A stretch of DNA of 64,000 nt from JBQTKD01 sp052386455 (GTDB taxonomy: Bacteria > Actinomycetota > Actinomycetes > Sporichthyales > Sporichthyaceae): positions 1 to 64,000 of the forward strand of contig JBQTKD010000047.1 of NCBI GenBank assembly GCA_052386455.1, written 5' to 3'. Both the position numbers and the translations under genes were made by a program. Of this stretch, positions 25,332 through 34,287 are shown piece after piece. How positions within the stretch are numbered: the first letter of the stretch is position 1; each line of letters opens with the position of its first letter. The notes beneath the pieces are model-generated. The model had not been told where the DNA came from, did not search any database, and saw nothing but the letters and a program-made list of their open reading frames with translations.

Positions 25332-26867
25332 TCATGGCCGCCGCCAGGTGCGTCCGTCGCGGGCGATCAGGGCGTCGGCGCCGGCCGGGCCCCAACTGCC
25401 GGGCGCGTAGTCGTCCGGGGGACCGAGCTTGGCCCAGTGGTCCTCGATCGGGTCGAGCACCTGCCAGGACAGCTCCACCTCGCGGCTGCGGGGGAACAGC
25501 GGCGGTTCACCCAGGAGCACGTCGAGGATCAGCCGCTCGTAGGCCTCGGGGGAGCTTTCGGCGAACGAGCCGCCGTAGGCGAAGTCCATGTTCACGTCGC
25601 GGATCTCCATCGACGTCGCCGGCACCTTGGAGCCGAAGCGCACCGTGACGCCCTCGTCCGGCTGGATGCGGAACACCAGCGCGTTCTGGCCCAACTCCTC
25701 GGTGGCAGTCGCCTCGAACGGCAGATGCGGCACTCGCTGGAAGGTCAGCGCGATCTCGGTGACCCGCCGCCCGAGCCGCTTGCCGGTCCGCAGATAGAAC
25801 GGAACTCCGGCCCAGCGGCGGGTGTCGAGCTCCAGTTTCACCGCGGCGTAGGTCTCCGTCGTCGAGTCCGCGGGGATGCCCTCTTCCTCGCAGTACCCGA
25901 GGACCCGGCGCCCGCCCTGCCAGCCCGCGGCGTACCGGCCGCGGGCGGTCGAGGCTCCGAGGTCGGCTGGCAGCCGGATCGCCGACAGGACCTTTTCCTT
26001 CTCCGCTTGAAGATCCGAGGCTCGGAACGAGACGGGCTCCTCCATCGCGGTCAGCGCGAGGAGCTGCAGCAGATGGTTTTGCAGCACGTCGCGAGCGGCG
26101 CCGATGCCGTCGTAGTACCCGGCGCGCGATCCGATGCCGATGTCCTCGGCCATTGTGATCTGCACGTGGTCGACGAAGGATCGGTTCCAGATCGGCTCGA
26201 AGAGCTGGTTGGCAAAGCGCATCGCGAGGATGTTCTGCACCGTCTCCTTGCCGAGGTAGTGGTCGATGCGGAACACCGACTCGGCCGGGAACACGCCCTC
26301 GAGCACTCCGTTCAGTTCGCGGGCCGAGGCGAGGTCGTGGCCGAACGGTTTCTCGACGACCACGCGCCGCCACGGCACCCGTCCGGCCGTCCCCTCGGGA
26401 CCGGGCTGCGCGAGGCCGTGCCGGGACAGCTGGCGGATGACGTCGGGAAAGAACTTGGGCGGAATCGACAGGTAGAACGCGTGGTTGCCCTCCGTGCCCC
26501 GAGCTGCGTCCAATTCCGCGACGGTTGCGGCCAACTGCTCGAAGGCCGCGTCGTCCGAGAAGTCGCCCGGCACGAAGCGGAATCCGTCGGCCAGTTGCGC
26601 CCAGACCTCCTCGCGAAAACCCGTGCGGGCGTGCTCGCGAACCGCGTCCTTCACGACCTGCGCGAAGTCCTCGTGCTCCCACGACCGTCGCGCGTAGCCC
26701 ACCAGCGAGAAGCCGGGCGGCAGCAGGCCGCGGTTGGCGAGATCGTAGATGGCCGGCATGACCTTCTTGCGGGCCAGATCGCCGGTGACCCCGAAGATCA
26801 CCAAGCCGCAAGGACCGGCGACCCGCGGGAGCCGTTTGTCCCGCGGGTCGCGCAGTGGATTGCTCAC
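25332..26867 (-). CDS. zwf: Glucose-6-phosphate 1-dehydrogenase
   Basis: This enzyme oxidises glucose 6-phosphate with NADP+ to the lactone, giving NADPH. The 511-residue protein has the nucleotide loop GVTGDLARKKVMPAIYDL (about residue 26 on), the EKPFG motif, and the substrate/catalytic stretch RIDHYLGKETVQN. The start is GTG 26867 (MSNPLRDPRD), because GGAAGGA lies seven bases upstream. An in-frame GTG six codons earlier (26885) lacks such a site. The 104 bases between pgi and zwf are largely filled by a long palindrome, so zwf expression may be separated from the upstream part of the operon. Confidence 0.97.
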   Translation of the reverse strand: MSNPLRDPRDKRLPRVAGPCGLVIFGVTGDLARKKVMPAIYDLANRGLLPPGFSLVGYARRSWEHEDFAQVVKDAVREHARTGFREEVWAQLADGFRFVPGDFSDDAAFEQLAATVAELDAARGTEGNHAFYLSIPPKFFPDVIRQLSRHGLAQPGPEGTAGRVPWRRVVVEKPFGHDLASARELNGVLEGVFPAESVFRIDHYLGKETVQNILAMRFANQLFEPIWNRSFVDHVQITMAEDIGIGSRAGYYDGIGAARDVLQNHLLQLLALTAMEEPVSFRASDLQAEKEKVLSAIRLPADLGASTARGRYAAGWQGGRRVLGYCEEEGIPADSTTETYAAVKLELDTRRWAGVPFYLRTGKRLGRRVTEIALTFQRVPHLPFEATATEELGQNALVFRIQPDEGVTVRFGSKVPATSMEIRDVNMDFAYGGSFAESSPEAYERLILDVLLGEPPLFPRSREVELSWQVLDPIEDHWAKLGPPDDYAPGSWGPAGADALIARDGRTWRRP

Positions 26868-26901
26868 GAGCACGTCCTTCCCCACCGCGGGCGTCTTCTA
26901 C

Positions 26902-26963
26902 GCCCATAGTGCAGTCCGGGTCCGCGAAAGGCCGATCCTGCGTACCCGAACTGCACTATGGGC
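26902..26963. repeat. Intergenic palindrome, copy 2 of 3 (inside the PPP operon)
   Basis: Arms of 24 bases, reading GCCCATAGTGCAG...CCGC inward, enclose 14 bases. It begins eight bases after the pgi stop (minus strand) and ends 35 bases before the zwf start. The core ATAGTGCAG and the inner GTACCC/GGGTNCGC pairing are shared with the elements at 8727 and 57212. It lies within an operon rather than at an end, so it could act as an attenuator or processing site. Confidence 0.85.
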
Positions 26964-26971
26964 TCAGGTTG

Positions 26972-28588
26972 CTAGGAGTTCAGGGCGCTCAGAAGTTCCT
27001 GAAGGCCGGCCGCTCGGTCGGTCAGGTGCAGGCGCAGGATCGGCCGGTTGCGGCCCGTGAACGCACCCTGGTCGCCGAGTGCCTGGGCCAGGTGGAGCGT
27101 GCCGAAGGTGTACGGCTTGCCCGGTACCTCGAGGTCTTCGATCACGACGCCGGTGATCTGCAGGTACGAACCGACCGGCGGGCCGCCCTTGTGGTACTGC
27201 CCGGTCGAGTGCAGGAACCGTGGGCCCCAGCCGAAGGTGACCTGACGGTCCTTCAGACGGCGCGCGCAGGCAGCGCGAACCTCTGCGGCCGAAGCGTCGG
27301 CGAACCGATCGAGGTAGGCCATCACCGCCAGGTAGCCGTGCTCGGGAACGGTCGCCAGGAGGGCGTCCACCGCTGCGGTGAGGCTGGTCGCGCCGGCGGC
27401 GAGCTCGCCGAAGACCTGCACGGATCCAAAGGTCGCAACGGGCTCCGGGCTGGGCAGGCCCTCGGCGAGGAGTTTGCCGGTGTTCTCCTTGGACTCGGTC
27501 ACGTTGGGCTGGTTGAACGGGTCGATCCCGAGGATGTGCCCGGCGACCGCGGTGGCGTACTCCCAGACGAGGAACTGCGCGCCGAGGGGACCGGCCACGG
27601 TCAGGCCCGCGCCGGGGACGTCGCCGAGGCCCGCGAGGACTGCATCGGATCCGGCGCCGGCCCAGCCCGGGGCATCGCCGCTCTCGACGACGACGGGCAG
27701 AATCCCGACGCCGTCCTTGCCGGTGGACTCTGCGATGAGCTGCTCGGCCCAGTCTCCGAAGCCGACGATGCCGGTGTCTCCGGACGCCAGCACCAGTTTG
27801 TCCTGGCTCGCCTTCGCCGCGGCGCCCATTGCCGCTCCGAGGAGCAGGCCGGGGTTGTCGTTGGCCGCGAGCGATTCGCGGACGGCCTGCGCCTCGTCGA
27901 GGAGCTTGCCGACGTCCACGCCTGCGAGTGCGCTCGGGACGAGCCCGAACGCGGTCAGCGCGCTGTACCGGCCGCCGACCGTCTCGTCGGCGAGAAAGAT
28001 TGCCCGGTACCCGGCGTCGATGGACAGCTTCTCCAGCGGCGAACCGGGATCGGTGACGACGACGATCCGCCGTGGAATCTGATCCTCGCTCAGACCTGCG
28101 TCGCGGAAGGCCTTCTCGTAGGCACGCCGGTGCGAGTCCGTCTCCACCGTGCCGCCGCTCTTCGACGCGACGACGACGATGGTCCGCTCGATTCGGTCCG
28201 CGATCGCAGCGCGGACCTGGCCCGGATCGGTGGTGTCCAGAACGGTCAGGTTGACCCCGGCGCACAGCGTGATGACCTCGGGTGCGAGGGACGAGCCGCC
28301 CATGCCGCCGAGCACGACGTGGTCCAGACCCTCGGCCCGTACCTGCCGGACGAGCGCGGAGAGCCGGGGGAGCAGGTCCCGCGACTTCGCGGCGGCGTCG
28401 AGCCACCCGAGCCGGATCGAGGCCTCGGGCTGTGCGGCGGGCCCCCACAGGGTGTCGTCGCCGGCCGAGAGGCGCTTGGCCACGTCGTGCGCGGCGAGAT
28501 CTGCCAATGCCGCCTCGGTGGCCTCGGCGAGCGTGGCGTCGGAGATCGCGACGGTCACGCCGCCCGCGCTCGCGGCGGTCAGCGCCAT
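26972..28588 (-). CDS. pgi: Glucose-6-phosphate isomerase
   Basis: This isomerase interconverts glucose and fructose 6-phosphates. The 538-residue protein has GGMGGSSLAPEV, VVASKSGGTVETDSHRRAY, DPGSPLE, GGRYSALTAFGLVP, DPFNQPNVTESK and, near the end, GPRFLHSTGQYHKGGPPVG with catalytic residues. It is the single-domain SIS-type form common next to tal in actinobacteria. ATG 28588 is chosen as start; a GTG at 28636 that overlaps the tal stop would add 16 charged residues (SERDERGTSEKPERK) not typical of the family. It is followed by a long palindrome, then zwf. Confidence 0.95.
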   Translation of the reverse strand: MALTAASAGGVTVAISDATLAEATEAALADLAAHDVAKRLSAGDDTLWGPAAQPEASIRLGWLDAAAKSRDLLPRLSALVRQVRAEGLDHVVLGGMGGSSLAPEVITLCAGVNLTVLDTTDPGQVRAAIADRIERTIVVVASKSGGTVETDSHRRAYEKAFRDAGLSEDQIPRRIVVVTDPGSPLEKLSIDAGYRAIFLADETVGGRYSALTAFGLVPSALAGVDVGKLLDEAQAVRESLAANDNPGLLLGAAMGAAAKASQDKLVLASGDTGIVGFGDWAEQLIAESTGKDGVGILPVVVESGDAPGWAGAGSDAVLAGLGDVPGAGLTVAGPLGAQFLVWEYATAVAGHILGIDPFNQPNVTESKENTGKLLAEGLPSPEPVATFGSVQVFGELAAGATSLTAAVDALLATVPEHGYLAVMAYLDRFADASAAEVRAACARRLKDRQVTFGWGPRFLHSTGQYHKGGPPVGSYLQITGVVIEDLEVPGKPYTFGTLHLAQALGDQGAFTGRNRPILRLHLTDRAAGLQELLSALNS

Positions 28589-28632
28589 CTTTCGCTCGGG
28601 CTTCTCACTCGTCCCTCGCTCGTCGCGCTCGC

Positions 28633-29757
28633 TCACTGAACTTCCGCCTGCACCCGCGACAGCGAGGCGCCGACCGAGGCGATCAGGTCGTCCCAGGCGG
28701 CGACGAACTTCTCGACCCCCTCCTGCTCCAGCAGGTCCACGACCTCGTCGTAGGAGATGCCGATCGCCGCGAGGTCGTCGAGAACCTTCTTGGCGGTGCC
28801 GTAGGAGCCGCGGACGGTGTCGTCGCCGGCGTCGGAGTGGTCCGCGACGGCCTCGAGGGTCGCTTCGGGCATCGTGTTCACGACGCCGGCGGTGACGAGC
28901 TGGTCGACGTAGAGGGTGTCCGGGTACGCGGGGTCCTTCACGCCGGTCGAGGCCCATAGCGGGCGCTGCACCTTGGCGCCGGCGGAGGCCAGGGCCTTCC
29001 ACCGGTCGGAGGAGAAGACCTCCTCGTAGGCCTGGAACGCGAGTTGCGCGTTCGCGACGCCGGCCTTGCCCTTGAGCGCCTTCGCCTCGTCCGTGCCGAT
29101 CTTGTCCAGGCGCTTGTCGATTTCGGTGTCCACGCGGGACACGAAGAAGGACGCGACCGAGCCAATTGCCTCCAGCGGCAGACCGGCGGCGCGCGCGCGT
29201 TCCATGCCCTCGAGGAAGGCGTCCATCACGGCGCGGTAGCGCTGGAGGCTGAAGATCAAGGTGACGTTGACGCTGATGCCTTCGGCCAGCGCCTGCGAGA
29301 TCGCCGGCAGGCCCTCGACCGTCGCCGGGATCTTGATGTAGAGGTTCGGGCGGTCCACGGTCCACCAGAGCGCGCGGGCCTCGGCGATGGTCGGGCGGGT
29401 GTGCTCGGCAAAACGCGGGTCGACCTCGATCGAGACGCGGCCGTCGACGCCTGAGCTGGCGTCGTAGACCGGCCGCAGCACGTCGCACGCGTCGCGGACG
29501 TCGGCTGTGGTGAGGGAGCGGATCGCCTCCTCCACGGAGACTCCGCGCACGGCGAGGTCGGCGAGCTGCGGGTCGTAGAGGTCCGACTTGGTGATCGCGG
29601 CCTGGAAGATCGCCGGGTTCGTGGTCACGCCGACGACCGCGCTGTCGCGTACGAGGGCCGCGAGGCCGCCCGTCTGCAGCCGCGCGCGAGAGAGGTCGTC
29701 CAGCCAGATCGCGACACCGGCGCCACTGAGCCGGCGAAGTCGTTCGTTCGTGGTCAT
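28633..29757 (-). CDS. tal: Transaldolase
   Basis: Transaldolase moves a dihydroxyacetone unit between pentose-phosphate and glycolytic sugars. The 374-residue protein is the long actinobacterial form: IWLDDLSRARL at the start, GVTTNPAIFQ, the Schiff-base lysine in LYIKIPATVEG, VTLIFSLQRY, and VASFFVSRVDTEIDKRL. A C-terminal acidic helical region follows. Start ATG with GGCGGAGC upstream. It follows tkt by 24 bases and is itself followed by pgi, within one operon. Confidence 0.97.
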   Translation of the reverse strand: MTTNERLRRLSGAGVAIWLDDLSRARLQTGGLAALVRDSAVVGVTTNPAIFQAAITKSDLYDPQLADLAVRGVSVEEAIRSLTTADVRDACDVLRPVYDASSGVDGRVSIEVDPRFAEHTRPTIAEARALWWTVDRPNLYIKIPATVEGLPAISQALAEGISVNVTLIFSLQRYRAVMDAFLEGMERARAAGLPLEAIGSVASFFVSRVDTEIDKRLDKIGTDEAKALKGKAGVANAQLAFQAYEEVFSSDRWKALASAGAKVQRPLWASTGVKDPAYPDTLYVDQLVTAGVVNTMPEATLEAVADHSDAGDDTVRGSYGTAKKVLDDLAAIGISYDEVVDLLEQEGVEKFVAAWDDLIASVGASLSRVQAEVQ

Positions 29758-29781
29758 CGCTGCTCCGCCTTCGTAGTGGGT

Positions 29782-31875
29782 CTAGTTGCCGGTCGTGGAG
29801 CCCTTTTCGCCCCGCGTGCGGGCCAGGCTGCGGTGGGCGGCGGCGACGACCGCCGGTGCCGTGATGCCGAACTGCTCGTACAGGGTCGCGAACGGCGCGG
29901 AGGCGCCGAAGTGCTCGATGCCGACGACCTCGCCGCCGTCGCCGACGTAGCGCCACCAGCCCATCGAAATACCCGCCTCGACGGCGACGCGCGCCTTCAC
30001 CCGCGGCGGGATGACGGTGTCGCGGTAGGCCTGGTCCTGGGCGTTGAACCACTCGACGCACGGCATCGAGACGACACGCGTCGGCACGCCCTCGGCCTCC
30101 AGCGCCTCGCGGGCCTCGACGGCCAGCTGCAGCTCCGAGCCGGTGGCGATCAGGACGACGTCCGGCAGCCCCGACCCGGCCTCCTGCAGCACGTACCCGC
30201 CCTTGGCGACGCCCTCGGCGGAGGCGAAGCCGTTCGACCGGTCGTAGGTCGGCAGGTTCTGCCGGGACAGGGCGAGCGCCGACGGGCCGGTCGGGTTCTC
30301 CAGGATCGTGCGCCAGGCGATCACGGTCTCGTTCGCGTCCCCCGGGCGGACGACGTTGAGTCCGGGGATCGCGCGCAGCGCCCACAGGTGCTCGATGGGC
30401 TGGTGGGTGGGGCCGTCCTCGCCGAGGCCGATCGAGTCGTGCGTCCAGACGTGCACGACGGGCTGCTTCATCAGCGCGCCGAGGCGCACCGCGCCGCGCA
30501 TGTAGTCGGAGAAGACGAGGAACGTGCCGCCGTACGGGCGGAAGACGCCGTGCAGGGCGATGCCGTTGAGCACCGATCCCATGCCGTGCTCGCGGACGCC
30601 GAAGTGGATGTTGCGACCGGCCGGGTTGGCGTTTTTGGCCGCGGAGGTCGAGGGGAGGAAGGAGTCCTCGCCCTCGATCCAGGTGAGGTTGGACTCGGCC
30701 AGGTCCGCCGACCCGCCCCACAGCTCGGGGACGATCGACGCGATCGCGTTGAGGACCTCGCCCGAGGCCTTGCGGCTGGCGACGGACTTGCCGGCGGGGA
30801 ACTCGGGGAGTTTCTGCGCCCACCCGTCGGGCAGGCGGCGGGCGCGCATGCGGTCGAGTTCGGCGGCGCGGTCCGGGTTGGCGGTGCGCCAGGCGCCGTA
30901 GCGCTCGTCCCACGCGGCGTGCAGAGCGCGGCCACGGTCGACGACGCCACGCGCGTGCGCGAGGACGTCGTCGGCGACGAAGAAGGACTGCGTCGGGTCG
31001 AACCCGAGAACCTCCTTGGTCGCGGCGACCTCGTCCTTGCCGAGCGCGGAGCCGTGCGACTTGCCGGTGTTCTGCAGCGTCGGCGCGGGCCAGGCGATGA
31101 TCGACCGGACCGCGACGATCGACGGCGCCGCGGTGTGGTCGCGCGCGGCGGTCAGTGCGGCGTGCAGCGCGGCGACGTCGTTCGCGTCGTCCACGCGCTG
31201 GACGTGCCAGCCGTAGGCGGCGTAGCGGGCGAGCACGTCCTCGGTGAACGCGACGTGGGTGTCGCCCTCGATGGAGATGTGGTTGTCGTCGTAGAGGACG
31301 ACCAGGTTTCCCAACTCCTGGGTGCCCGCCAGGGAGGAGGCCTCGGACGCGACGCCCTCTTCCAGGTCGCCGTCGGAGGCGAAGACCCAGACGGTGTGGT
31401 CGAAGACGCTCTCGCCCGGCGCGGTCTCCGGGTCGAACAGGAAGCGGGTGCGGCGGGCGGCCATGGCCATGCCGACGGCGGTCGAGATGCCCGCGCCGAG
31501 CGGGCCGGTCGTCGTCTCGACGCCCGCCGTGTGCCCGACCTCCGGGTGGCCGGGGGTCAGGGAGCCCCACTGCCGCAGATGGCGGAGGTCCTCCAGCGTG
31601 AGGCCGTACCCGGAGAGGTACAGCTGGACGTACAGCGTGAGGCTCGAGTGACCGCAGGACAGCACGAACCGGTCCCGGCCGAGCCACTCCGGGTCCGTCG
31701 GGTCGTGGCGAAGCAGCCGCTGGTACGTGAGATAGGCCGCAGGGGCCAGCGCCATCGCGGTACCCGGGTGGCCGTTGCCGGCGGCCTCCACGGCGTCCGC
31801 CGCGAGCAGTCGCGCGGTGTCCACCGCGCGCGCGTCCAGGTCCGTCCAGTCGAGGCTCTGTCCGGTGTTCGCCAA
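29782..31875 (-). CDS. tkt: Transketolase
   Basis: This thiamin-diphosphate enzyme moves two-carbon units between sugar phosphates and supplies erythrose 4-phosphate for the shikimate pathway. The 697-residue protein has GNGHPGTAMALAP, LSCGHSS, the ThDP/Mg motif ASDGDLEEGVASEASSLAG, HSIEGDTH-like NHISIEGDTHVAF, and the pyrimidine-domain GVREHGMGSVLNGIALHG. The start is taken as TTG 31875 (LANTGQSLDWTDLDARAVDTAR), where family similarity begins. GGAGAGG lies ten bases upstream, and longer frames have no family match. It is the first gene of the minus-strand operon. Confidence 0.96.
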   Translation of the reverse strand: MANTGQSLDWTDLDARAVDTARLLAADAVEAAGNGHPGTAMALAPAAYLTYQRLLRHDPTDPEWLGRDRFVLSCGHSSLTLYVQLYLSGYGLTLEDLRHLRQWGSLTPGHPEVGHTAGVETTTGPLGAGISTAVGMAMAARRTRFLFDPETAPGESVFDHTVWVFASDGDLEEGVASEASSLAGTQELGNLVVLYDDNHISIEGDTHVAFTEDVLARYAAYGWHVQRVDDANDVAALHAALTAARDHTAAPSIVAVRSIIAWPAPTLQNTGKSHGSALGKDEVAATKEVLGFDPTQSFFVADDVLAHARGVVDRGRALHAAWDERYGAWRTANPDRAAELDRMRARRLPDGWAQKLPEFPAGKSVASRKASGEVLNAIASIVPELWGGSADLAESNLTWIEGEDSFLPSTSAAKNANPAGRNIHFGVREHGMGSVLNGIALHGVFRPYGGTFLVFSDYMRGAVRLGALMKQPVVHVWTHDSIGLGEDGPTHQPIEHLWALRAIPGLNVVRPGDANETVIAWRTILENPTGPSALALSRQNLPTYDRSNGFASAEGVAKGGYVLQEAGSGLPDVVLIATGSELQLAVEAREALEAEGVPTRVVSMPCVEWFNAQDQAYRDTVIPPRVKARVAVEAGISMGWWRYVGDGGEVVGIEHFGASAPFATLYEQFGITAPAVVAAAHRSLARTRGEKGSTTGN

Positions 31876-32194
31876 CGTCGTGGGTCCTCTCCGGGACGGG
31901 AACGATCTCTGCAGTTGCGCTTGCCCGAGGTCCGGCGGGCCATGCATCCGCCCGGGGCGCGTTCGGCCGCCTCCGACCCTATCCAGCGCAACGACGAGCG
32001 CCATCACGCGCGTATGACGTACCCGTGGCTAGGAGGTAGCGAAGCTGCGGCTACAGTTGTCCGCGCCCACCGGCCCGCGGTGAGATGCGCCGGCAGAGGC
32101 GCCCTCGCAGCGGGTGCCTCCCGCACCTGATCGAGGTCCGCGTGCCCAGAGTCGACTGTCGCTTGACGGGTGGCTCAACCCTTCCGGCGGCCCG
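31876..32194. other. Divergent promoter region between tkt and ctaB
   Basis: These 319 bases separate the divergent tkt operon and ctaB. On the minus strand, TAGGGT at 31976-31981 is a possible -10 for tkt, giving a leader of about 95 bases. On the plus strand, TACAGT at 32052-32057 is a possible -10 for ctaB. Neither has a clear -35. I see no gene or strong repeat. Confidence 0.35.
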
Positions 32195-33139
32195 GTGACC
32201 ACGCTCGATCTGCCGACCTCGGCGCCCCAGGTCCGGGCGCCGGGCCGTCGCGGGCCGCTTGCGACGCTCAAGGCGTACGTCGCGCTGACCAAGCCGCGCA
32301 TCATCGAGCTGCTCCTGGTCACCACCGTGCCCGTGATGTTCCTGGCCGAGCGCGGCGTGCCGGACCTGGACCTGGTTCTGTGGACCCTGCTCGGTGGCAT
32401 CGCGGCCGCGGGCTCGGCCAACGTGCTGAACTGCTACCTGGACCGAGACATCGACGCGGACATGCGCCGCACCCGCCGCCGCCCGCTCCCGATGCACGGG
32501 GTTTCCCCGCGGGAGACGGTGGTCTTCGGGGTCGTGCTCGGGATCGCCGCGACGCTGGTGCTGGGCCTCGCCGTGAACTGGCTCTCTGCATGGCTGGCGC
32601 TCGGCGCGAACCTGTTCTACGTCTTCGGCTACACGATGATCCTCAAGCGCCGCACCTCCCAGAACATCGTGTGGGGCGGCGCGGCCGGGTGCTTCCCGCC
32701 GCTGATCGGCTGGACCGCCGTCACCAACGAAGTCTCCTGGGCCCCGATCGTGCTGTTCGGCGTCGTCTTCTTCTGGACTCCGCCGCACTTCTGGGCGCTG
32801 GCCATGCGCTACAAGGAGGACTACGCCGCGGCGAAGGTGCCGATGCTCCCGGTGGTCGCCACCGAGCGCCGGGTGATCACCGAGATCACGATCTACACCT
32901 GGGCCACCGTCGCCTGCTCGCTGGCGCTGTGGCCGGTCGCGGACACGGGCTGGCTCTACCCGGTGGCCGCAGCGGTCTTCGGCGCCGGGATCCTCTTCGA
33001 GGCGCACCGCCTGCTGCATCGCGTCACCCACGGCGTGTCCGGCGTCGAACTTGCGCCGATGCGCCTGTTCCACATGTCCAACAGCTACCTCGCGCTGCTG
33101 TTCCTCGTGATCGCCGTCGACGCCGTCGCGTTCGCCTAG
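32195..33139 (+). CDS. ctaB: Protoheme IX farnesyltransferase
   Basis: CtaB (CyoE, Cox10) farnesylates haem B to haem O for cytochrome oxidase. The 314-residue UbiA-fold membrane protein has about nine transmembrane helices. It has the prenyl-diphosphate-binding NCYLDRDIDADMRRTRRRPLP motif, IVWGGAAGCFPPLIGW, and the second acidic motif YKEDYAAAKVPMLPVV. GTG 32195 (MTTLDLPTSAPQ) gives the usual length; a GTG 27 codons earlier has no family support. Haem A synthase (ctaA) is about 2.9 kb downstream on the opposite strand. Confidence 0.95.
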   Translation: MTTLDLPTSAPQVRAPGRRGPLATLKAYVALTKPRIIELLLVTTVPVMFLAERGVPDLDLVLWTLLGGIAAAGSANVLNCYLDRDIDADMRRTRRRPLPMHGVSPRETVVFGVVLGIAATLVLGLAVNWLSAWLALGANLFYVFGYTMILKRRTSQNIVWGGAAGCFPPLIGWTAVTNEVSWAPIVLFGVVFFWTPPHFWALAMRYKEDYAAAKVPMLPVVATERRVITEITIYTWATVACSLALWPVADTGWLYPVAAAVFGAGILFEAHRLLHRVTHGVSGVELAPMRLFHMSNSYLALLFLVIAVDAVAFA

Positions 33140-33146
33140 GCAGATC

Positions 33147-33836
33147 GTGTCGATCGGCCCCGGGGACGTCGGCGGGCTCGTCCAGACGAGCCTGTGCGCG
33201 GGCGGCCTACTGCGTACCTGGAGCGACACCGGCGAGACCCGTCTGTGGCGCCTGCCCGACGCCGCCACGTTCGCGCAGATGCAGGGCATTGGCGTGGTCG
33301 GGCGGACGGTGCGGGAGGATCGCCGGTTCCGCGAGGCCGCGATCCTCTACGAAGAGCGCCACACGCTGGTCGTGCAGGCCCGCGAGCCGGTCCGCGCCGA
33401 GGACGGCAGCGTGTCCGTCCCCAGCCGGCTGTTCGAGCTCGAACCTGCCGACTCCCCGGACGAGAGTCTCTACGCGGACGTGCACACGCTGCTGGGCCGA
33501 GCCGTCCAGCACGCCGTCGAGTCCGGGGAGTACCTGCTGGTCGAACTCGGCGGCTGGGACGTGCCCGAGGAGCCCTTCTGTCTGTTCGTGCTCGGCACGG
33601 ACGACAAGGGGCCGGTGAGCATCCTCGAGGCCGCCCCGCAGCCGCTGGACTCCGAGCCCTGGGCCCAACACGCGGTAGCGGGCGAAGCCGGTGTCACCCT
33701 GCGCGCCCCGGCGAATCCCCGCACCCTCGACATCGTCCCGATGCTGATCATGGAAGCGGTCTCCACCTGGGGCAAGGACCCCTGGGACCTCGCCCTCACC
33801 TTCGGCGAACGGCCTCCAGCGCCCGACGCCGGCTAG
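33147..33836 (+). CDS. Conserved-looking protein of unknown function
   Basis: This 229-residue soluble protein has a GTG start seven bases after the ctaB stop. It has no signal peptide or membrane segment. It begins with a small-residue-rich SIGPGDVGGLVQTSLCAGG and contains REAAILYEERHTLVVQARE, GEYLLVELGGWDVPEEPFCLFVLG and a C-terminal VPMLIMEAVSTWGKDPWDLALTF. I do not recognise the family. Position suggests cotranscription with ctaB. Its 3' end overlaps the convergent next gene by 41 bases. Confidence 0.7.
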   Translation: MSIGPGDVGGLVQTSLCAGGLLRTWSDTGETRLWRLPDAATFAQMQGIGVVGRTVREDRRFREAAILYEERHTLVVQAREPVRAEDGSVSVPSRLFELEPADSPDESLYADVHTLLGRAVQHAVESGEYLLVELGGWDVPEEPFCLFVLGTDDKGPVSILEAAPQPLDSEPWAQHAVAGEAGVTLRAPANPRTLDIVPMLIMEAVSTWGKDPWDLALTFGERPPAPDAG

Positions 33837-34287
33837 GCCACCGCCTGCGGCCGGCTCGGTGCAGTTTCTGCAGCGCCTCGGCCAGCTCGCGGTGCATCTC
33901 CGCCTTGCGCGCGGCGACCGCGGCCTCCGCGGCGGGGAGAACCATGGCGAGCATGCAGTCGAACGTCACCAGGCCGTAGTCGGCTCCGATCCCCGCGATG
34001 GTGTTCGACTCCCGCCACCCACCGCCCAGGGTGAGGTCGAGGTAGATCGACGGCCCCGAGGCACACTCGATCAGCGGCGAGTCCTTCCACGGCGAGTCGT
34101 CCCAGCGGGAATCGGCCGGGTCGTCCGGCCAGATTTCCGCGAGCGCCTCGACGAACCTTCGGATCGCCGGCGTCGGCTCCACCGGCTCGTCGAAGAGGTA
34201 CAGCCGCGAGGTCTCTCGCATCTGGGCGACTCCAGCCTCGAAGTCGGCCGGCGGTGCGCCCTCCCAGATCACCAGCTTGTGGCCCAT
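33796..34287 (-). CDS. Uncharacterised immunity-like protein
   Basis: This 163-residue protein contains TPAIRRFVEALAEIWPDD, DSPWKDSPLIECASGPSIYLDLT and IAGIGADYGLVTFDC. It resembles a widespread actinobacterial group of small proteins with the pattern 'SPW...PLI..ASG' and 'GLV.YD', sometimes placed among immunity-like proteins; I cannot name it. A basic C-terminal tail (RRRWPSRRRALEAVRRR) runs into the antisense of the neighbouring gene. Its ATG overlaps the stop of the EVE-like gene by one base (TGATG), so the two form an operon. It might have evolved its tail by stop-codon loss. Confidence 0.65.
   Translation of the reverse strand: MGHKLVIWEGAPPADFEAGVAQMRETSRLYLFDEPVEPTPAIRRFVEALAEIWPDDPADSRWDDSPWKDSPLIECASGPSIYLDLTLGGGWRESNTIAGIGADYGLVTFDCMLAMVLPAAEAAVAARKAEMHRELAEALQKLHRAGRRRWPSRRRALEAVRRR

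Noticed and set aside
28589..28636. GTG start for pgi at 28636
   Set aside because: Would add 16 charged residues encoded by a repetitive GAGCG sequence not typical of the family; possible but less likely than ATG 28588.
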